Position numbers and translations under genes: made by a program. From Asticcacaulis sp. EMRT-3 (GTDB lineage: Bacteria; Pseudomonadota; Alphaproteobacteria; Caulobacterales; Caulobacteraceae), in assembly GCF_030027245.1 (NCBI RefSeq), contig NZ_JASERT010000001.1, forward strand, positions 2,782,501 through 2,846,500: 64,000 bases of DNA, written 5' to 3'. The notes below the pieces were generated by a model, which was not told where the DNA came from, ran no database searches, and was given only the letters and a program-made list of their open reading frames with translations. Within the stretch, counting starts at the first letter, position 1; each line of letters opens with the position of its first letter. Positions 16,190 to 26,145 of the stretch are shown here, piece by piece.

Positions 16190-17908
16190 TCAGGCGGCGG
16201 TCAGTTCCGCCAGGAAGCGGCGGATATTCTCGCTCATCGCCCCTGTGCGCTCGCTGAGCTTATTGGCCGCGCCGAGCATTTCGGTCGAGGCTTTTTCGGT
16301 ATCGGCAGCAGAGGCCGACAGTTGCGACACCGACGACGAGGCCATCGAGGTGCCGTCGGAGGCTTCGTTGACATTGCGGGCGATCTCATTGGTGGCGTCG
16401 CCTTGCTGATGCACGGAATCGGCGATGGAAGAGGCGATTTCGTTCATATGCTTGATCGTTTCGCCGATGCCGCGGATGGCGCTGACGCCGTTCGAGGCCG
16501 CACTCTGAATGTCCTTGATGCGGTCGCGGATTTCATCGGTGGCCTTGGCGGTTTGCTGGGCCAGCGACTTCACTTCCGAGGCCACGACCGCGAAGCCCTT
16601 GCCGGCCTCGCCGGCGCGCGCCGATTCGATGGTGGCGTTGAGCGCCAGCAGGTTGGTTTGCTGGGCGATGGCGTTGATCAGATCGACCACTTCGCCGATC
16701 TGGTCGGCGGCGCGGCTCAGTTCGGCCATCGAGGCATTGGTGCGGTCGGCTTCCGAAACGGCTTCGGCGGCGATTTCCACCGAACGCACGGCCTGATCAC
16801 CGATGACGCCGATCGAGGCCGACAATTCGGTGGTGGCCGAGGCGACGTTCTGGACATTGTCGGCCGAATTGCGGATCGAGCCGACGGCGTCCTGCGAGCG
16901 GCGCTCGTTTTCCTGCGCGATGGTCAGAAGCGTACGGCCATTGGCGTCGAGATCGGAGGCGGCGGAGGAGAGGGCGTCGAGCATGTCCTGCGCTTCGTGG
17001 CGGAAGCGTTCGGCCAGTTCGGCCATCTGGCGGGCGCGCTCTTCGCGGGTCTTGTGGGTGGCGGCTTCCATCGCCGACAGGCGGGCCTTTTCTTCGGCGT
17101 TCGATTTGAACACATTGAGGCTGTCGACCACGCTCTTCAACTCATCGCGGCGGCTGAGGGCCAAAATATCGACATCGAGATTGCCCTTGGCCAGTTCTTC
17201 GGTCGTCTTGGCGATGCGGTTGATGCCGGTCACTGTGACGCGCGAGAAGATGAAGGCGATGGCGCCGGAAATGCAGGCCATGATGATGGCGAAGATGGTC
17301 AGCATGGTAACGCCAGCGGTTTGCGCGGTCTTGGCCTCGGCGGCCGATTTCTTGGCGCTGGCTACATTGGCCGTGATCAACTGGTCGCTGAGCGTCGACA
17401 TCTTGGCGTAGCCGTCATCAAACTGCGACATCAAAGGCGGCACCGAGGTGAAATCGACATCCATCACCGAGCCAGCGAATTCGACGGCTTCCTTATAGGT
17501 CTTGATTTCCTTGCCGAGGTCGGCCAGCAGCTTCTTTTGCGCCGGATCCTGGGTGCTCTCGGCGTCGGTCTTGACGCGCGTGCCGATGGCACCGAGATCG
17601 TTGGCCACCTTGGTAACATCAGCCGAGGCATTGGCCGTCGGATCGGTGGCCTTCTTGGTCAGGGCGCGGAAAAGCTGGCCATTGGCTTCCTTGATCGAGG
17701 CCTTGATGTCGCCCATTTCCTGCACCTGCGGCAGAACCACATTATTGATGCGGTCGATGGTCTGTCCCTGGCCGTGCATGACCGAGATGGCACCAAATGT
17801 CAGAACCGCCATCAGGGCGGTGGCGACGGCGGCGGGCAGCATGAATTTGATGGTGAACGACCAGTTTGAAATTTTCAAACCGCCCGAAGCGACTTTAGGT
17901 TTGGTCAT
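16190..17908 (-). CDS. mcp: Methyl-accepting chemotaxis protein
   Basis: 572 aa. First membrane helix at residues about 20-45 ([19 protein letters not shown]), a four-helix-bundle-like periplasmic sensor, second helix [20 protein letters not shown], then HAMP and the cytoplasmic signalling domain with the conserved hairpin tip [20 protein letters not shown] and [20 protein letters not shown]. It should form CheA/CheW arrays. The ligand is unknown. The C-terminus ([13 protein letters not shown]) lacks an obvious CheR-binding pentapeptide. Confidence 0.95.
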   Translation of the reverse strand: MTKPKVASGGLKISNWSFTIKFMLPAAVATALMAVLTFGAISVMHGQGQTIDRINNVVLPQVQEMGDIKASIKEANGQLFRALTKKATDPTANASADVTKVANDLGAIGTRVKTDAESTQDPAQKKLLADLGKEIKTYKEAVEFAGSVMDVDFTSVPPLMSQFDDGYAKMSTLSDQLITANVASAKKSAAEAKTAQTAGVTMLTIFAIIMACISGAIAFIFSRVTVTGINRIAKTTEELAKGNLDVDILALSRRDELKSVVDSLNVFKSNAEEKARLSAMEAATHKTREERARQMAELAERFRHEAQDMLDALSSAASDLDANGRTLLTIAQENERRSQDAVGSIRNSADNVQNVASATTELSASIGVIGDQAVRSVEIAAEAVSEADRTNASMAELSRAADQIGEVVDLINAIAQQTNLLALNATIESARAGEAGKGFAVVASEVKSLAQQTAKATDEIRDRIKDIQSAASNGVSAIRGIGETIKHMNEIASSIADSVHQQGDATNEIARNVNEASDGTSMASSSVSQLSASAADTEKASTEMLGAANKLSERTGAMSENIRRFLAELTAA

Positions 17909-18111
17909 TAGAGGCCCCTGATTGACGTCATTGGTAATGGCATTTTCATTGCATTGGTTTGCCCTTTGCAGCGCGAATCAGCAGACGCGACGCAACAAGG
18001 CCAGAACCGGCTGTCGCCAAATTGTCAGATTAAGGTTGTTGAATTGCTAACGACAGGAAGGGGTTGTTGTATGACGGGCATTATGGGCGCGTCTCAGCTT
18101 GCGGGGGCAAC

Positions 18112-18168
18112 AAAAAAACGCCCCGCCAGCCTGCTTGACGGGCTGGCTGACGGGGCGGCTTTTTTGTT
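18112..18168 (-). terminator. Terminator of the cell-wall hydrolase gene
   Basis: Large stem GCCCCGCCAGCC / GGCTGGCTGACGGGGC, A7 on the left (T7 on the minus strand) and T6 on the right; it can stop transcription in both directions. Confidence 0.85.
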
Positions 18169-18233
18169 GCGGTCATCTGGCGTGAGGTATCAGGCCAGAT
18201 ACAGGCCAGATACAGGGCAGACTCAATCTCGAC

Positions 18234-19484
18234 TCAAGATTGCACGTCCTGGGGAGCCGGGGCTTCGGAGGCTTTGGGCGCCGCCGGGTGGATTTTGGCG
18301 GTCTGGTTCTTGTGCGCGCCTGCCTCAGCAGGTGCTGCCGATCCGCCGTGGTGAAGCGCGGCGGCAATATCGAGCGCAGCCTGGCCCCTGATCTCAGCCG
18401 AAGCGGCCACGGGGCGCGCCTCGGTGGCGGTCTCGCGTGACAGGGTATTCAGCAGGGCCGTCTGCGCCGCCTGATGGGCTGGCGTATTCAGTGCCGGAAT
18501 GTCCGTGGAGGGATGTACATCACGGGCATCGGCGATTTGCGTAGCCCGTCCGCGGAACTGATAGAAGATGTGCGAGCCGATTTGCGCCACCTTTTGCATC
18601 GTGGCCGACCAGCTCGGATGGACATTGACCGTGTGGAAGCTGGTGGCGGTGCCGACGGCCTTCATCACATAGCCATTGAGGGCCGCGTCAGCTACGTTGC
18701 GGGCGCGTTTCCAGGCACGGCTTTTCACCGGCGCGGTCATGGCACCATTACAGACAAAGCTGAACTGGCAGGCCGTATGCTGGGCCGCGCCCTGATAGAC
18801 GACGCTGCAAATGCTCTTGGGGTAGGCGGGGTGGCGCACCCGGTTGAGAATCACCTGAGCCACGGCACGCATACCCTCAGTGCCTTCGCCGCGCGCTTCA
18901 TAATAGACGGCCTGGGTCAGGCAATCGGCGTCATTCTGGTTATGCGCCTTGAGGGCGAAGGCCGAAGCGGCGCGTAAAGGTGCCGGATGATCGGCGATGA
19001 TGGTGTCGGCCTGATCGGTCAGCAGGCTGGCGCGCAGAAGTTGGGCCTTGCCGGTGCGGACATAGTTCGATGTGTGCAGCGCATTGAGATTTTGCGCCAG
19101 CAGGGGATTGTCGGCCCCGGTATCGTTCAGGCGTGAGAAACGCATGGCGATATGCATGGCACCCTTATCGAAGCCCTTGCCGGAATCGAAAGCGGCGGCG
19201 CTGGCCTGACCGGACTGGCTTAAGGCCGCCAGTTGGTTGAGGTGTCCGGCTTCGGCCCGCAGGGAGCTTTCACGCGCAAGGTGCCCGCCCAGCCAGGTTG
19301 CGCCAAACGCGGCACCAACCAGCAGACCCATGCAGCTCGCTGTCGTGATCGCGCGCAGACGGTGGCGCGCGAGGGGAGATGGAAACAAAACTATCTGTCC
19401 TATATGACGAGCGCGGTCGTTCGCGCTCCGGGAATAGCTATGCACGAAAAGCCGCGACGACTGCGCATCGCGGAAAGAAGGCAA
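18234..19484 (-). CDS. SleB-type cell-wall hydrolase
   Basis: Up to 416 aa; the longest frame opens with TTG, so the true start may lie a few dozen codons further in. A membrane segment (ASCMGLLVGAAFGATWLGGH) is followed by an unstructured linker and the Hydrolase_2/SleB domain: DADCLTQAVYYEARGEGTEG with catalytic Glu, QVILNRVRHPAYPKSICSVV, CQFSFVCNG, and SFHTVNVHPSW. The C-terminal tail is Ala/Pro/Lys-rich. It is a membrane-anchored peptidoglycan hydrolase, probably a muramidase-like enzyme for wall remodelling. Confidence 0.88.
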   Translation of the reverse strand: MPSFRDAQSSRLFVHSYSRSANDRARHIGQIVLFPSPLARHRLRAITTASCMGLLVGAAFGATWLGGHLARESSLRAEAGHLNQLAALSQSGQASAAAFDSGKGFDKGAMHIAMRFSRLNDTGADNPLLAQNLNALHTSNYVRTGKAQLLRASLLTDQADTIIADHPAPLRAASAFALKAHNQNDADCLTQAVYYEARGEGTEGMRAVAQVILNRVRHPAYPKSICSVVYQGAAQHTACQFSFVCNGAMTAPVKSRAWKRARNVADAALNGYVMKAVGTATSFHTVNVHPSWSATMQKVAQIGSHIFYQFRGRATQIADARDVHPSTDIPALNTPAHQAAQTALLNTLSRETATEARPVAASAEIRGQAALDIAAALHHGGSAAPAEAGAHKNQTAKIHPAAPKASEAPAPQDVQS

Positions 19485-19985
19485 TGGCCCGGCGGGGAGA
19501 TAGGGCCCGCTGGACAGGCGCTGTTTAGCCGCGAATTGTGGCGGAAATGTGTTGGGCAGGGGTTAATACTGCGTCAGCCTGAGGTCTTGCCGGTTCAGTC
19601 CCCGTCATAAGCAAGCAAAACCCTTGTGGGCGGCCTAGCATAAAATCTTTTTATTGACATGACTTTCAAAGTATTCAGCATGTAAGCTATACATATCATC
19701 TTTGATCTATTATTTACGACTTCTTTATAGCGTTTTGACTGCCAAGATAAGCTGTGATTTAACGCTCTGTTAAATCGAACAGGTAAAGACGAAACGTGCA
19801 CCGTTTTCGCCGCACCCGTTTTTATGGCTTTTTAAGCGGCTGGAATCGCAATGGAAATTCACGGCAAAACCGCCGCCCGCTGACAAGTTTTGGTGATCGT
19901 CAGGCGCAGAATGGGCGCTGCGGCGCGCGGAAAACAAAATTTATCTCCCCCTTTCATTTTTCGCCTCCCCGCCTATGTTGTGTTC
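19485..19985. other. Regulatory intergenic region between the cell-wall hydrolase and uvrB
   Basis: 500 bp with no convincing gene. The middle (19640-19780) is markedly AT-rich and holds a TTGACA hexamer near 19656 and a perfect CtrA-type box. The right end holds a LexA-type box. Short frames here are not supported by translation signals. Confidence 0.6.
19759..19773. promoter_or_regulatory. CtrA-type binding site
   Basis: TTAACGCTCTGTTAA is an exact TTAA-N7-TTAA match, the full CtrA recognition sequence in Caulobacterales. It lies 275 bp upstream of the cell-wall hydrolase and 213 bp upstream of uvrB, inside the AT-rich segment. Cell-cycle control of the hydrolase is the likelier reading (inference). 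Confidence 0.5.
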
Positions 19986-19996
19986 ATGACCCGTTC
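19982..19996 (+). promoter_or_regulatory. LexA (SOS) box overlapping the uvrB start
   Basis: GTTCATGACCCGTTC is an exact GTTC-N7-GTTC match, the alphaproteobacterial LexA operator. It covers the ATG at 19986. A matching site overlaps the ruvC start at 60959-60973. Confidence 0.65.
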
Positions 19997-22148
19997 TGCT
20001 GACATTCCCGGCGTTTCCGACAATTCAGGCGCCTTCGTGGCCGATTTCACGGTCGATTCGCCGGCCTTGTGGGTGCCGCACCGGCCCAAGCGACCGGAAA
20101 AGTCCGAAGGCGGCCGCCGCTTCCGCCTCGCCGCGCCCTATGAACCGGCCGGCGACCAGCCGACGGCCATTGCCGACCTGCTGGCCGGGATCGAAGCGCG
20201 CGAACACGATCAGGTGCTGCTCGGCGTCACCGGTTCGGGCAAGACCTTCACGATGGCCAAGATCATCGAGCAGACCCAGCGCCCGGCCCTGATCCTGGCG
20301 CATAACAAGACCCTGGCCGCCCAGCTCTATTCCGAGTTCAAGGCCTTTTTTCCCGACAATGCGGTCGAATATTTCGTCTCCTATTACGACTATTACCAGC
20401 CCGAAGCCTATGTGCCGCGCACCGACACCTTCATCGAGAAGGATTCTTCGATCAATGAGCAGATCGACCGGATGCGCCATTCGGCGACGCGCGCCGTGCT
20501 GGAACGTGACGATGTGATCATCGTTGCCTCGGTATCGTGCATCTACGGCATCGGCTCGGTTGAAACCTATACGGCCATGACCTTCGAGCTGAAGGTGGGC
20601 CAGACGATCGATGAGGGCCAGTTGCGCGCCGATCTGGTGGCCCTGCAATATAAGCGTAATGATCAGGCCTTTGAGCGCGGCACCTTTCGGCGGCGCGGCG
20701 ATGTCATCGAAATCTTCCCGGCCCACTATGAAGACCGCGCCTGGCGCATCCATATGTTCGGCGACGAGATCGAGGCCATTCAGGAATTTGATCCGCTGAC
20801 CGGCAAGAAGACCGCCGATTTGCAGGATCTGAAAGTCTATGCCGCCAGCCACTATGTGACGCCGCGCCCGACGCTCAATCAGGCGGTCAGCCGCATCAAG
20901 GTCGAGCTGAAACAGAGATTAGCCCAGCTTCACGCCGAGGGGAAACTTTTGGAGGCGCAGAGGCTGGACCAGCGCACCACCTTCGATCTGGAAATGATGG
21001 AGGCCACCGGCGCCTGCGCTGGCATCGAGAACTACTCGCGCTATCTGACCGGGCGCGGGCCGGGCGAGCCGCCGCCGACCTTTTTTGAATATCTGCCGGA
21101 AAACGCCCTCCTGTTCGTCGATGAAAGCCATGTCTCGGTGTCGCAGATCGGCGGCATGTATCGCGGCGACTTTGCGCGCAAATCGGTGCTGGCCGAATAT
21201 GGCTTCCGCCTGCCGTCATGCCTCGATAACCGCCCGCTCAAATTCGAGGAATGGGACGCCATGCGCCCGCAATCCATCTATGTGTCGGCCACGCCCGGCA
21301 AGTGGGAGATGGAACGCACCCAGGGCGTCTTTGCCGAACAGGTGATCCGCCCCACCGGCCTGATCGATCCGCCGGTTGAGATCCGCCCGGTGCACAAGGA
21401 CGGCTTCAGCCAGGTCGATGATGTCATCGCCGAGGTGCGCCAGGTGGCGAAGATGGGCTATCGCTCGCTCGTCACCGTGCTGACCAAGAAGATGGCCGAG
21501 AACCTGACCGACTATATGCACGAGCAGGGGGTGCGGGTACGTTATATGCACTCCGACATCGATACGCTGGAGCGCATCGAGATCATCCGCGACCTGCGGC
21601 TGGGCGCTTTCGACGTGCTGATCGGCATCAATCTGCTGCGCGAAGGCCTCGATATTCCCGAATGCGCCTTCGTGGCCATACTCGACGCCGACAAGGAAGG
21701 CTTCCTGCGTTCGGAAACCTCGCTGATCCAGACCATCGGCCGCGCCGCGCGTAATGTCGATGGCCGGGTCATCCTCTATGCCGACCGTATGACCGGTTCG
21801 ATGGAGCGCGCCCTGGCCGAAACGGGCCGCCGCCGCGACAAGCAGATGGCCTATAATGCCGAACACGGCATCACGCCGGAATCGGTCAAGCGCGGCATCA
21901 GCGACATTCTCGACAGTCCGTACGAAAAGGGCGACCGGGTGCAGGTGCCGATGGGTGTGGCCGAAAAAGACGCCAGGCCCTTCCTCGGCTCCAATTTCCA
22001 GACGACGCTCAAGGACTTGCAGGCGCGGATGCGTGAGGCCGCCAGCAATCTCGAATTTGAAGAAGCGGCGCGCCTGCGTGACGAGGTCAAACGGCTGAAA
22101 ACGCTCGATCTCGAATTCGCCCGTGACATGCTCGATTCACAAACCTGA
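19986..22148 (+). CDS. uvrB: Excinuclease ABC subunit UvrB
   Basis: 720 aa from the ATG at 19986. Nucleotide-excision repair helicase: the Walker [16 protein letters not shown], the DNA-clamping beta-hairpin region [38 protein letters not shown] (Walker B DESH), [31 protein letters not shown] and a C-terminal UVR motif ([14 protein letters not shown]). It has an N-terminal extension of about 45 residues before the usual start of homology, so a start downstream of the LexA box is possible. Confidence 0.97.
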   Translation: MTRSADIPGVSDNSGAFVADFTVDSPALWVPHRPKRPEKSEGGRRFRLAAPYEPAGDQPTAIADLLAGIEAREHDQVLLGVTGSGKTFTMAKIIEQTQRPALILAHNKTLAAQLYSEFKAFFPDNAVEYFVSYYDYYQPEAYVPRTDTFIEKDSSINEQIDRMRHSATRAVLERDDVIIVASVSCIYGIGSVETYTAMTFELKVGQTIDEGQLRADLVALQYKRNDQAFERGTFRRRGDVIEIFPAHYEDRAWRIHMFGDEIEAIQEFDPLTGKKTADLQDLKVYAASHYVTPRPTLNQAVSRIKVELKQRLAQLHAEGKLLEAQRLDQRTTFDLEMMEATGACAGIENYSRYLTGRGPGEPPPTFFEYLPENALLFVDESHVSVSQIGGMYRGDFARKSVLAEYGFRLPSCLDNRPLKFEEWDAMRPQSIYVSATPGKWEMERTQGVFAEQVIRPTGLIDPPVEIRPVHKDGFSQVDDVIAEVRQVAKMGYRSLVTVLTKKMAENLTDYMHEQGVRVRYMHSDIDTLERIEIIRDLRLGAFDVLIGINLLREGLDIPECAFVAILDADKEGFLRSETSLIQTIGRAARNVDGRVILYADRMTGSMERALAETGRRRDKQMAYNAEHGITPESVKRGISDILDSPYEKGDRVQVPMGVAEKDARPFLGSNFQTTLKDLQARMREAASNLEFEEAARLRDEVKRLKTLDLEFARDMLDSQT

Positions 22149-22408
22149 CCGGGCAGAAACGCTTATCAGGCGAAAAGTGTTATATCGGTCACACACTTGT
22201 GGGCAAAAGAGGGTATCTTGACGCAATCCCGCCACATTCCCACTGGATTTTTATCAAAAAACACGACACCCTATAGGTGCTATATGGCGCTTGCCAATGG
22301 ATTGGCGAGTCTGAATAGGCTTATTTAACGCTTGTTAACCGAACGCGAGGACAATTTCCACGATAGTGGGTGTTGCGCGTGTGCACTTGGCAAACTGGGG
22401 TGTTGAAG

Positions 22409-22792
22409 ATGCGTAGGACAAGGCTGAATGTGGTGCCGCCGTCGACCAAGAAGGTCGCGCTCGGGCAGGTGATCGGTGGCGACAAGGTGATGAGCCTGCC
22501 CACCCAGGTCGCTCATCAGCCGTCTTATGAAGACGCCGCGCCGCTCGTCGCCTCGCCCGTGCGCGAAAGCCGTACCCAGCGTGTGCGCCGTTTGCAGGAA
22601 GAAGCCCGTGCCTTGGCGCGCGAACAGATCACCGAGTTTGAAGTTCTGCTCGACGCCACCGCCAATATGGCGCTGGAAATCGCCGATGGTGGCGAGGTCT
22701 ATTCGATTGGCGCGCGTGAAATCTGCCGCCGTCTGGCCGAAGAATTGCCGCGCACCCTGCAAACCCTGCAAATTATTTCCAAAAAGACCTGA
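22409..22792 (+). CDS. Conserved alphaproteobacterial hypothetical protein
   Basis: 127 aa from the ATG at 22409. A basic, disordered N-terminus precedes a helical domain (RVRRLQEEARALAREQ, VLLDATANMALEIADGG, GAREICRRLAEELPRTLQTL). No catalytic motif or membrane segment. The helical part is a familiar conserved but uncharacterised domain. A partial CtrA-like motif (TTTAACGCTTGTTAAC) lies 74 bp upstream. The function was not recognised. Confidence 0.75.
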   Translation: MRRTRLNVVPPSTKKVALGQVIGGDKVMSLPTQVAHQPSYEDAAPLVASPVRESRTQRVRRLQEEARALAREQITEFEVLLDATANMALEIADGGEVYSIGAREICRRLAEELPRTLQTLQIISKKT

Positions 22793-22950
22793 ACCGCGCG
22801 TTTGTGACCGGAACATCCTGAAAAGCCGATATTAACATCATAAGGCTGGACATAGGATAGTTTTGCCTTAGCCTGCCTTCCAAAATCCGCTGATCGTCTT
22901 GACGGGTACGGCCCGGCAAGGCTTTGGTAGCTGGAGCGGGAAGGGACGGC

Positions 22951-23574
22951 ATGTCTGCTATAGCTTACCGATGGGGCATTGCGTGGCTGCTGGTCTGCGC
23001 GTCTGGCCTGTCGGGCTGCCACAAGGCGCCCGAAGCCCCGCCGCCTGCCGTGGTGGCGCCGCCGCCACCGCCACCGCTGAAACCCCTGCCGCCGCACCAG
23101 CCCGGCCTGTGGGAAACCACCCTGACCGAAACGGGCAGCGCCGACCCGCCGCAAAAGCTGCAAATCTGCATCGATGTCCGCACCGACAGGCATCTGGGCG
23201 TGCTGGGCAATGATCTGTCGGGCGATAGCTGTTCGCAGAAGGGCTACAGGCCGCAGGGCGACGGGAGCCTTGGCTTTCTGGCCGAATGCAGCGCTGCGCC
23301 GGGCGTGGTGACCGAATATTCGGGTTCGATCGACGGTGACTATACGAAAGACTATACGATGAAGGTGCGCCTGCAAACGACGGGCCCCAACCTTAATCGT
23401 GTCGCCAATTATGATATTGTCTCGCGCCGTATCGGGCCTTGCGCTGCGGATCAGAAGCCCGGTGACCTGATCAGCGACGGCGTCAAGGTCAATCTGTTCG
23501 ATATTGCCGGCATGGGATCGGGCGGCAAGGCGTCATCATCGGCTGCCACGCAGGCCTCGGAGGACGGGGATTAG
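22951..23574 (+). CDS. DUF3617 lipoprotein
   Basis: 207 aa from the ATG at 22951 (GGGAAGGGA upstream). Lipobox LSGC, then a Pro-rich linker, then the DUF3617 pattern: PGLWETTLTETGS, LQICIDVRTDRHLG, CSQKGYRPQGDG, GVVTEYSGSIDGDYTKDYTM. It is an envelope-anchored protein of unknown function. The stop overlaps the convergent membrane-protein gene by 4 bp. Confidence 0.85.
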   Translation: MSAIAYRWGIAWLLVCASGLSGCHKAPEAPPPAVVAPPPPPPLKPLPPHQPGLWETTLTETGSADPPQKLQICIDVRTDRHLGVLGNDLSGDSCSQKGYRPQGDGSLGFLAECSAAPGVVTEYSGSIDGDYTKDYTMKVRLQTTGPNLNRVANYDIVSRRIGPCAADQKPGDLISDGVKVNLFDIAGMGSGGKASSSAATQASEDGD

Positions 23575-23981
23575 ACCAGCCAGGCCTTCGGATTGGGGAT
23601 CGGCCGGCCATAGAGCAGGTGATTGAAACCCATAATGGCGCGCCCCACCGTATAGCCCAGACAGACCAGAACCAGACCCATCATGACATAGCCGACCGTC
23701 GGGTTGGCGACATGGTGCTTTTGCACGAAGGTGTAGATGACGGCGCTTAGGATCACTGGCACGATGCTGAACCAGAAGGTGCGGATCTGGAACTGGTAAT
23801 GGGTTTTGAGCCAGTCGGCGGCCTTTTCCTCGGCGACATTGGCGATCAGCAGGGCCAGGACGCCGGTGAGGCCGAAGGTCAGGACGATAAAGAACAGCAG
23901 CAGATAGTTCAGAAAGGCGGCCTGACGCGGATCGCGGGCGAAGGCTTTGAAGCTGTCGAAAAAACCTGTCTTGGCGGTCAT
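23571..23981 (-). CDS. DUF4870-like membrane protein
   Basis: 136 aa, predicted three membrane segments: AAFLNYLLLFFIVLTFGLTG, TFWFSIVPVILSAVIYTFV and PTVGYVMMGLVLVCLGYTVG. A cytoplasmic loop contains AEEKAADWLKTHYQFQ, the kind of loop found in DUF4870 proteins. The function is unknown. Confidence 0.7.
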   Translation of the reverse strand: MTAKTGFFDSFKAFARDPRQAAFLNYLLLFFIVLTFGLTGVLALLIANVAEEKAADWLKTHYQFQIRTFWFSIVPVILSAVIYTFVQKHHVANPTVGYVMMGLVLVCLGYTVGRAIMGFNHLLYGRPIPNPKAWLV

Positions 23982-24058
23982 GGCTGATTTCCGGTGGCTG
24001 GACTTTGGGGCAGCCTAGTACGGGCGCGCCATGCTGCATAGCAAAAAAAATATCGAGC

Positions 24059-24127
24059 TCAGGCTTCGGGCACCAGGGCGATCAGGTCGGTGACGCCGAT
24101 GTCGAGATGCGCCTTGAAAGACAGCAT
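24059..24127 (-). CDS. Possible 22-aa ORF downstream of folB
   Basis: ATG at 24127 with GGAG five bases upstream overlapping the folB stop; the product is MLSFKAHLDIGV...ALVPEA. It could be a genuine tiny peptide, a degraded gene end, or chance. Confidence 0.2.
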   Translation of the reverse strand: MLSFKAHLDIGVTDLIALVPEA

Positions 24128-24130
24128 GGC

Positions 24131-24484
24131 TCACTCCCGTACATAAACAACGCATACCCCGGCCTGATCGGCATCCGACAGGGCTTCGGGCTTGGCGATG
24201 GAGATTTCGACGCGCTGCACATGCGGCAGGGCCAGCAATGCGCCCGCCATATCCTCAGCCAGGGTTTCGACCAGCTTGATATGGCCGCGCGCGATGAAAT
24301 CACGGGCGATTTCACCGACCTTTTCGTAATTGAGTGTGTCTTTCAGGCCGCCGATGGCGTGCAGGCTGAGATCGAAGACGGCGTCGATGACCAGCGGCTG
24401 CTGGCGGCCGTGTTCGTGATCATAAATGCCGATGGCGGCCATGACCTTCAGCCCTCTGACGAAGACGCGGCGCGTGGTGATCAT
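24131..24484 (-). CDS. folB: Dihydroneopterin aldolase family protein
   Basis: 117 aa starting MITTRRVFVRGLKVMAAIGI. The FolB fold is shown by GIYDHEHGRQQPLVIDAVFD, LNYEKVGEIARDFI (substrate-binding region), ETLAEDMAGALLALPHV with catalytic Glu, and EISIAKPEAL. It cleaves dihydroneopterin in folate biosynthesis. ATG/TGA-type overlap with the upstream queD-like gene couples two pterin enzymes. Confidence 0.88.
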   Translation of the reverse strand: MITTRRVFVRGLKVMAAIGIYDHEHGRQQPLVIDAVFDLSLHAIGGLKDTLNYEKVGEIARDFIARGHIKLVETLAEDMAGALLALPHVQRVEISIAKPEALSDADQAGVCVVYVRE

Positions 24485-25026
24485 AAGGTTTCCCACGCTT
24501 CGGGCGGCAACAGGTCATTGAGGCTCATATCGGCGCGGTGGCACCAGTCGCCAAGCCGGATCGGGCAGGCTTTGATGTCGGCGGGGCTTAAGATGACGCT
24601 GTTGGTCGGGGTTTCCTCGATCTCGAAACGCACGCATTCGAAATCGGGCATGTGGGCGGCCAGAATGGCGTTTAGCTTCATGTAAAGCGCGGTGGCCACG
24701 GCCTCGGTAGTCGGGTCGCCGGTGATGACCAGCAGGCGCGGCAAAAGATCGGGTTCGTGATCGCGGAAATAGCCGATCATCGGATCATCGTGGCCAAGCT
24801 GGAAGGCGTGGTCGAGGCTGTCGTCGATAAAGCGGTGCCAGTGCGCTTTCAGGCGCGCGAAGCTTTCCGCATAGTTGGCGGCGCCCCAGTCGCACGCCTT
24901 GCCCGGCCGGGCTTGCAGATCAATGCAGACAAATTCGTTATGGCCATGCGGCGTCGCGCACTTCGAGGAGCGGTCGAAGCGCAGGCGGTGGGCCATCGAA
25001 AAGCGGCGTTTGAACTGGATCAGCAT
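24481..25026 (-). CDS. queD: 6-carboxytetrahydropterin synthase (QueD/PTPS) family
   Basis: 181 aa. Zinc-site histidines in FSMAHRLRF and CATPHGHNEF, and the C-terminal catalytic region FEIEETPTNSVIL. The chain is longer than minimal QueD (about 120 aa), with an insertion around LKAHWHRFIDDSLDHAFQLG. It acts on dihydroneopterin triphosphate on the way to queuosine; pairing with folB makes a pterin-handling operon, and a folate-branch role cannot be excluded. Confidence 0.85.
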   Translation of the reverse strand: MLIQFKRRFSMAHRLRFDRSSKCATPHGHNEFVCIDLQARPGKACDWGAANYAESFARLKAHWHRFIDDSLDHAFQLGHDDPMIGYFRDHEPDLLPRLLVITGDPTTEAVATALYMKLNAILAAHMPDFECVRFEIEETPTNSVILSPADIKACPIRLGDWCHRADMSLNDLLPPEAWETL

Positions 25027-25134
25027 GGTTGAAAACCTTTGTGGGCCTTCAACAGCAAAGCGTCGTCAAAGTCAATGTTGGAGGGCAGGCGGGTAGCATT
25101 GGAGGCGTGACTATATTCTAAAACCCCAAATGCC

Positions 25135-25203
25135 TTCCCCTCTCCCCTCGATGAGGGGAGAGGACGGGAGCCAAGCGTAGCGAAGGCGACCGGGTGAGGG
25201 GCA
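25135..25203. repeat. GC-rich palindromic intergenic repeat
   Basis: CCCTCTCCCC...GGGGAGAGG hairpin followed by AGCGTAGCGAAGGCGA and GGGTGAGGGGC. Nearly the same unit recurs at 38459-38525. This is the type of intergenic palindrome common in Caulobacterales. Confidence 0.8.
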
Positions 25204-25271
25204 TTTATGTCATGCCGACCAGCCCTCATCCGGCAAAGGTCATCCTGCTAGAAGAACGCCGCGATACACTA

Positions 25272-25829
25272 TCAGGGCGGCGATGTTGACGCGGGTTTCA
25301 CCGCGCACCTTGGCAAGTCCAGATCGACCCGCGCCGCCTCGATGCGGTCAGTATAATCAACATAGCGCACATTGGGCGTCGTCTGAGCCGTCAGGGCGGA
25401 GGCATCCCGTGCGGGTGTCTCAGGTGTGGACGTGTCTTCAGGCGCGGGCTTTGGGGCAGGCTTGGCGGCCTCGGTTTTGGCGCGGGCGGCTTCCCACCAC
25501 GGCCCCAGTTGGCGGCGGCGTTTATCGCCCCATTCCAGCATATTGGCCAATTCGACGCGCGCCTTGATGGCGTCGCCCTCATGGCGGGCGCGCTCGGCGG
25601 CGAGTTTACGCGGATCGGGCGCGTGGGCTTCGGCGCGGTCGCAGCGGCTATAGAGGCGCTCGATGACGGCGGCCACGCGCACACCGCGCTCGACGCCCGG
25701 CATGTCTTCGGGATCGTCCATGGCGGTGATCTTGAGCAGCATCCGGTCGGCAAAGGCGCGCAACATTTCACGCCGCGTTTCCGGGGTCAGTGTCGCCTGC
25801 ACTGTGCGGTCATCCAAAGCCATCGCCAT
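25272..25829 (-). CDS. Conserved hypothetical protein
   Basis: About 185 aa; the ATG at 25829 is chosen but a GTG three codons upstream is possible. A helical, charged region (LRAFADRMLLKITAMDDPED, RGVRVAAVIERLYSRCDRAE, LEWGDKRRRQLGPWWEAARA) is followed by a Pro/Ala/Thr-rich tail and VRYVDYTDRIEAARVDL. No membrane segment or enzyme motif. It resembles uncharacterised alphaproteobacterial proteins; the function was not recognised. Confidence 0.65.
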   Translation of the reverse strand: MAMALDDRTVQATLTPETRREMLRAFADRMLLKITAMDDPEDMPGVERGVRVAAVIERLYSRCDRAEAHAPDPRKLAAERARHEGDAIKARVELANMLEWGDKRRRQLGPWWEAARAKTEAAKPAPKPAPEDTSTPETPARDASALTAQTTPNVRYVDYTDRIEAARVDLDLPRCAVKPASTSPP

Positions 25830-25863
25830 AGGATGCACCGGGAAAGTGGGGAGGAGGATAGAA

Positions 25864-26145
25864 TTAAGACACGGGCGGCCATTGCCGCCATGTGCTGATC
25901 AGGGCGAGCTCCCGGATTTCCTCGCTCTGGATTTCGTAAATCAGGCGGTAGTGTTCGTGGGGAATAAGTTCCCGTGTGCCCGCGATGCTGCCGGGGCGGC
26001 CTTGCTGCGGGAAGTCGAGCAGCCCCTCAGCGGCGCGCCGAAACAGGTCGTCCATGCCCAAGGCGGCGCGCGGATTATCGGCGGCGATAAATTCAAGAAT
26101 ATTGAGACGATCCGCCAGCGCTTTTGGCGCCCAGACCAGTTTCAC
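25864..26145 (-). CDS. parE: ParE/RelE-family toxin
   Basis: 93 aa. The fold is shown by WAPKALADRLNILEFIAADN, LLDFPQQGRPG, GTRELIPHEHYRLIYEI and a C-terminal STWRQWPP. Members block DNA gyrase (ParE) or cut mRNA (RelE); the sequence looks ParE-like. The start overlaps the antitoxin stop by 4 bp, the usual toxin-antitoxin arrangement. Confidence 0.88.
   Translation of the reverse strand: MKLVWAPKALADRLNILEFIAADNPRAALGMDDLFRRAAEGLLDFPQQGRPGSIAGTRELIPHEHYRLIYEIQSEEIRELALISTWRQWPPVS

Noticed and set aside
16322..17869. 515-codon plus-strand open frame
   Set aside because: It is exactly antisense to the well-conserved chemoreceptor; its Gly/His/Arg/Asp-rich product is typical of a GC-rich mirror frame.
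22324..22338. CtrA box TTTAACGCTTGTTAAC upstream of the gene at 22409
   Set aside because: The spacing gives TTAA-N6-TTAA or a degenerate left half, so it does not meet the TTAA-N7-TTAA rule.
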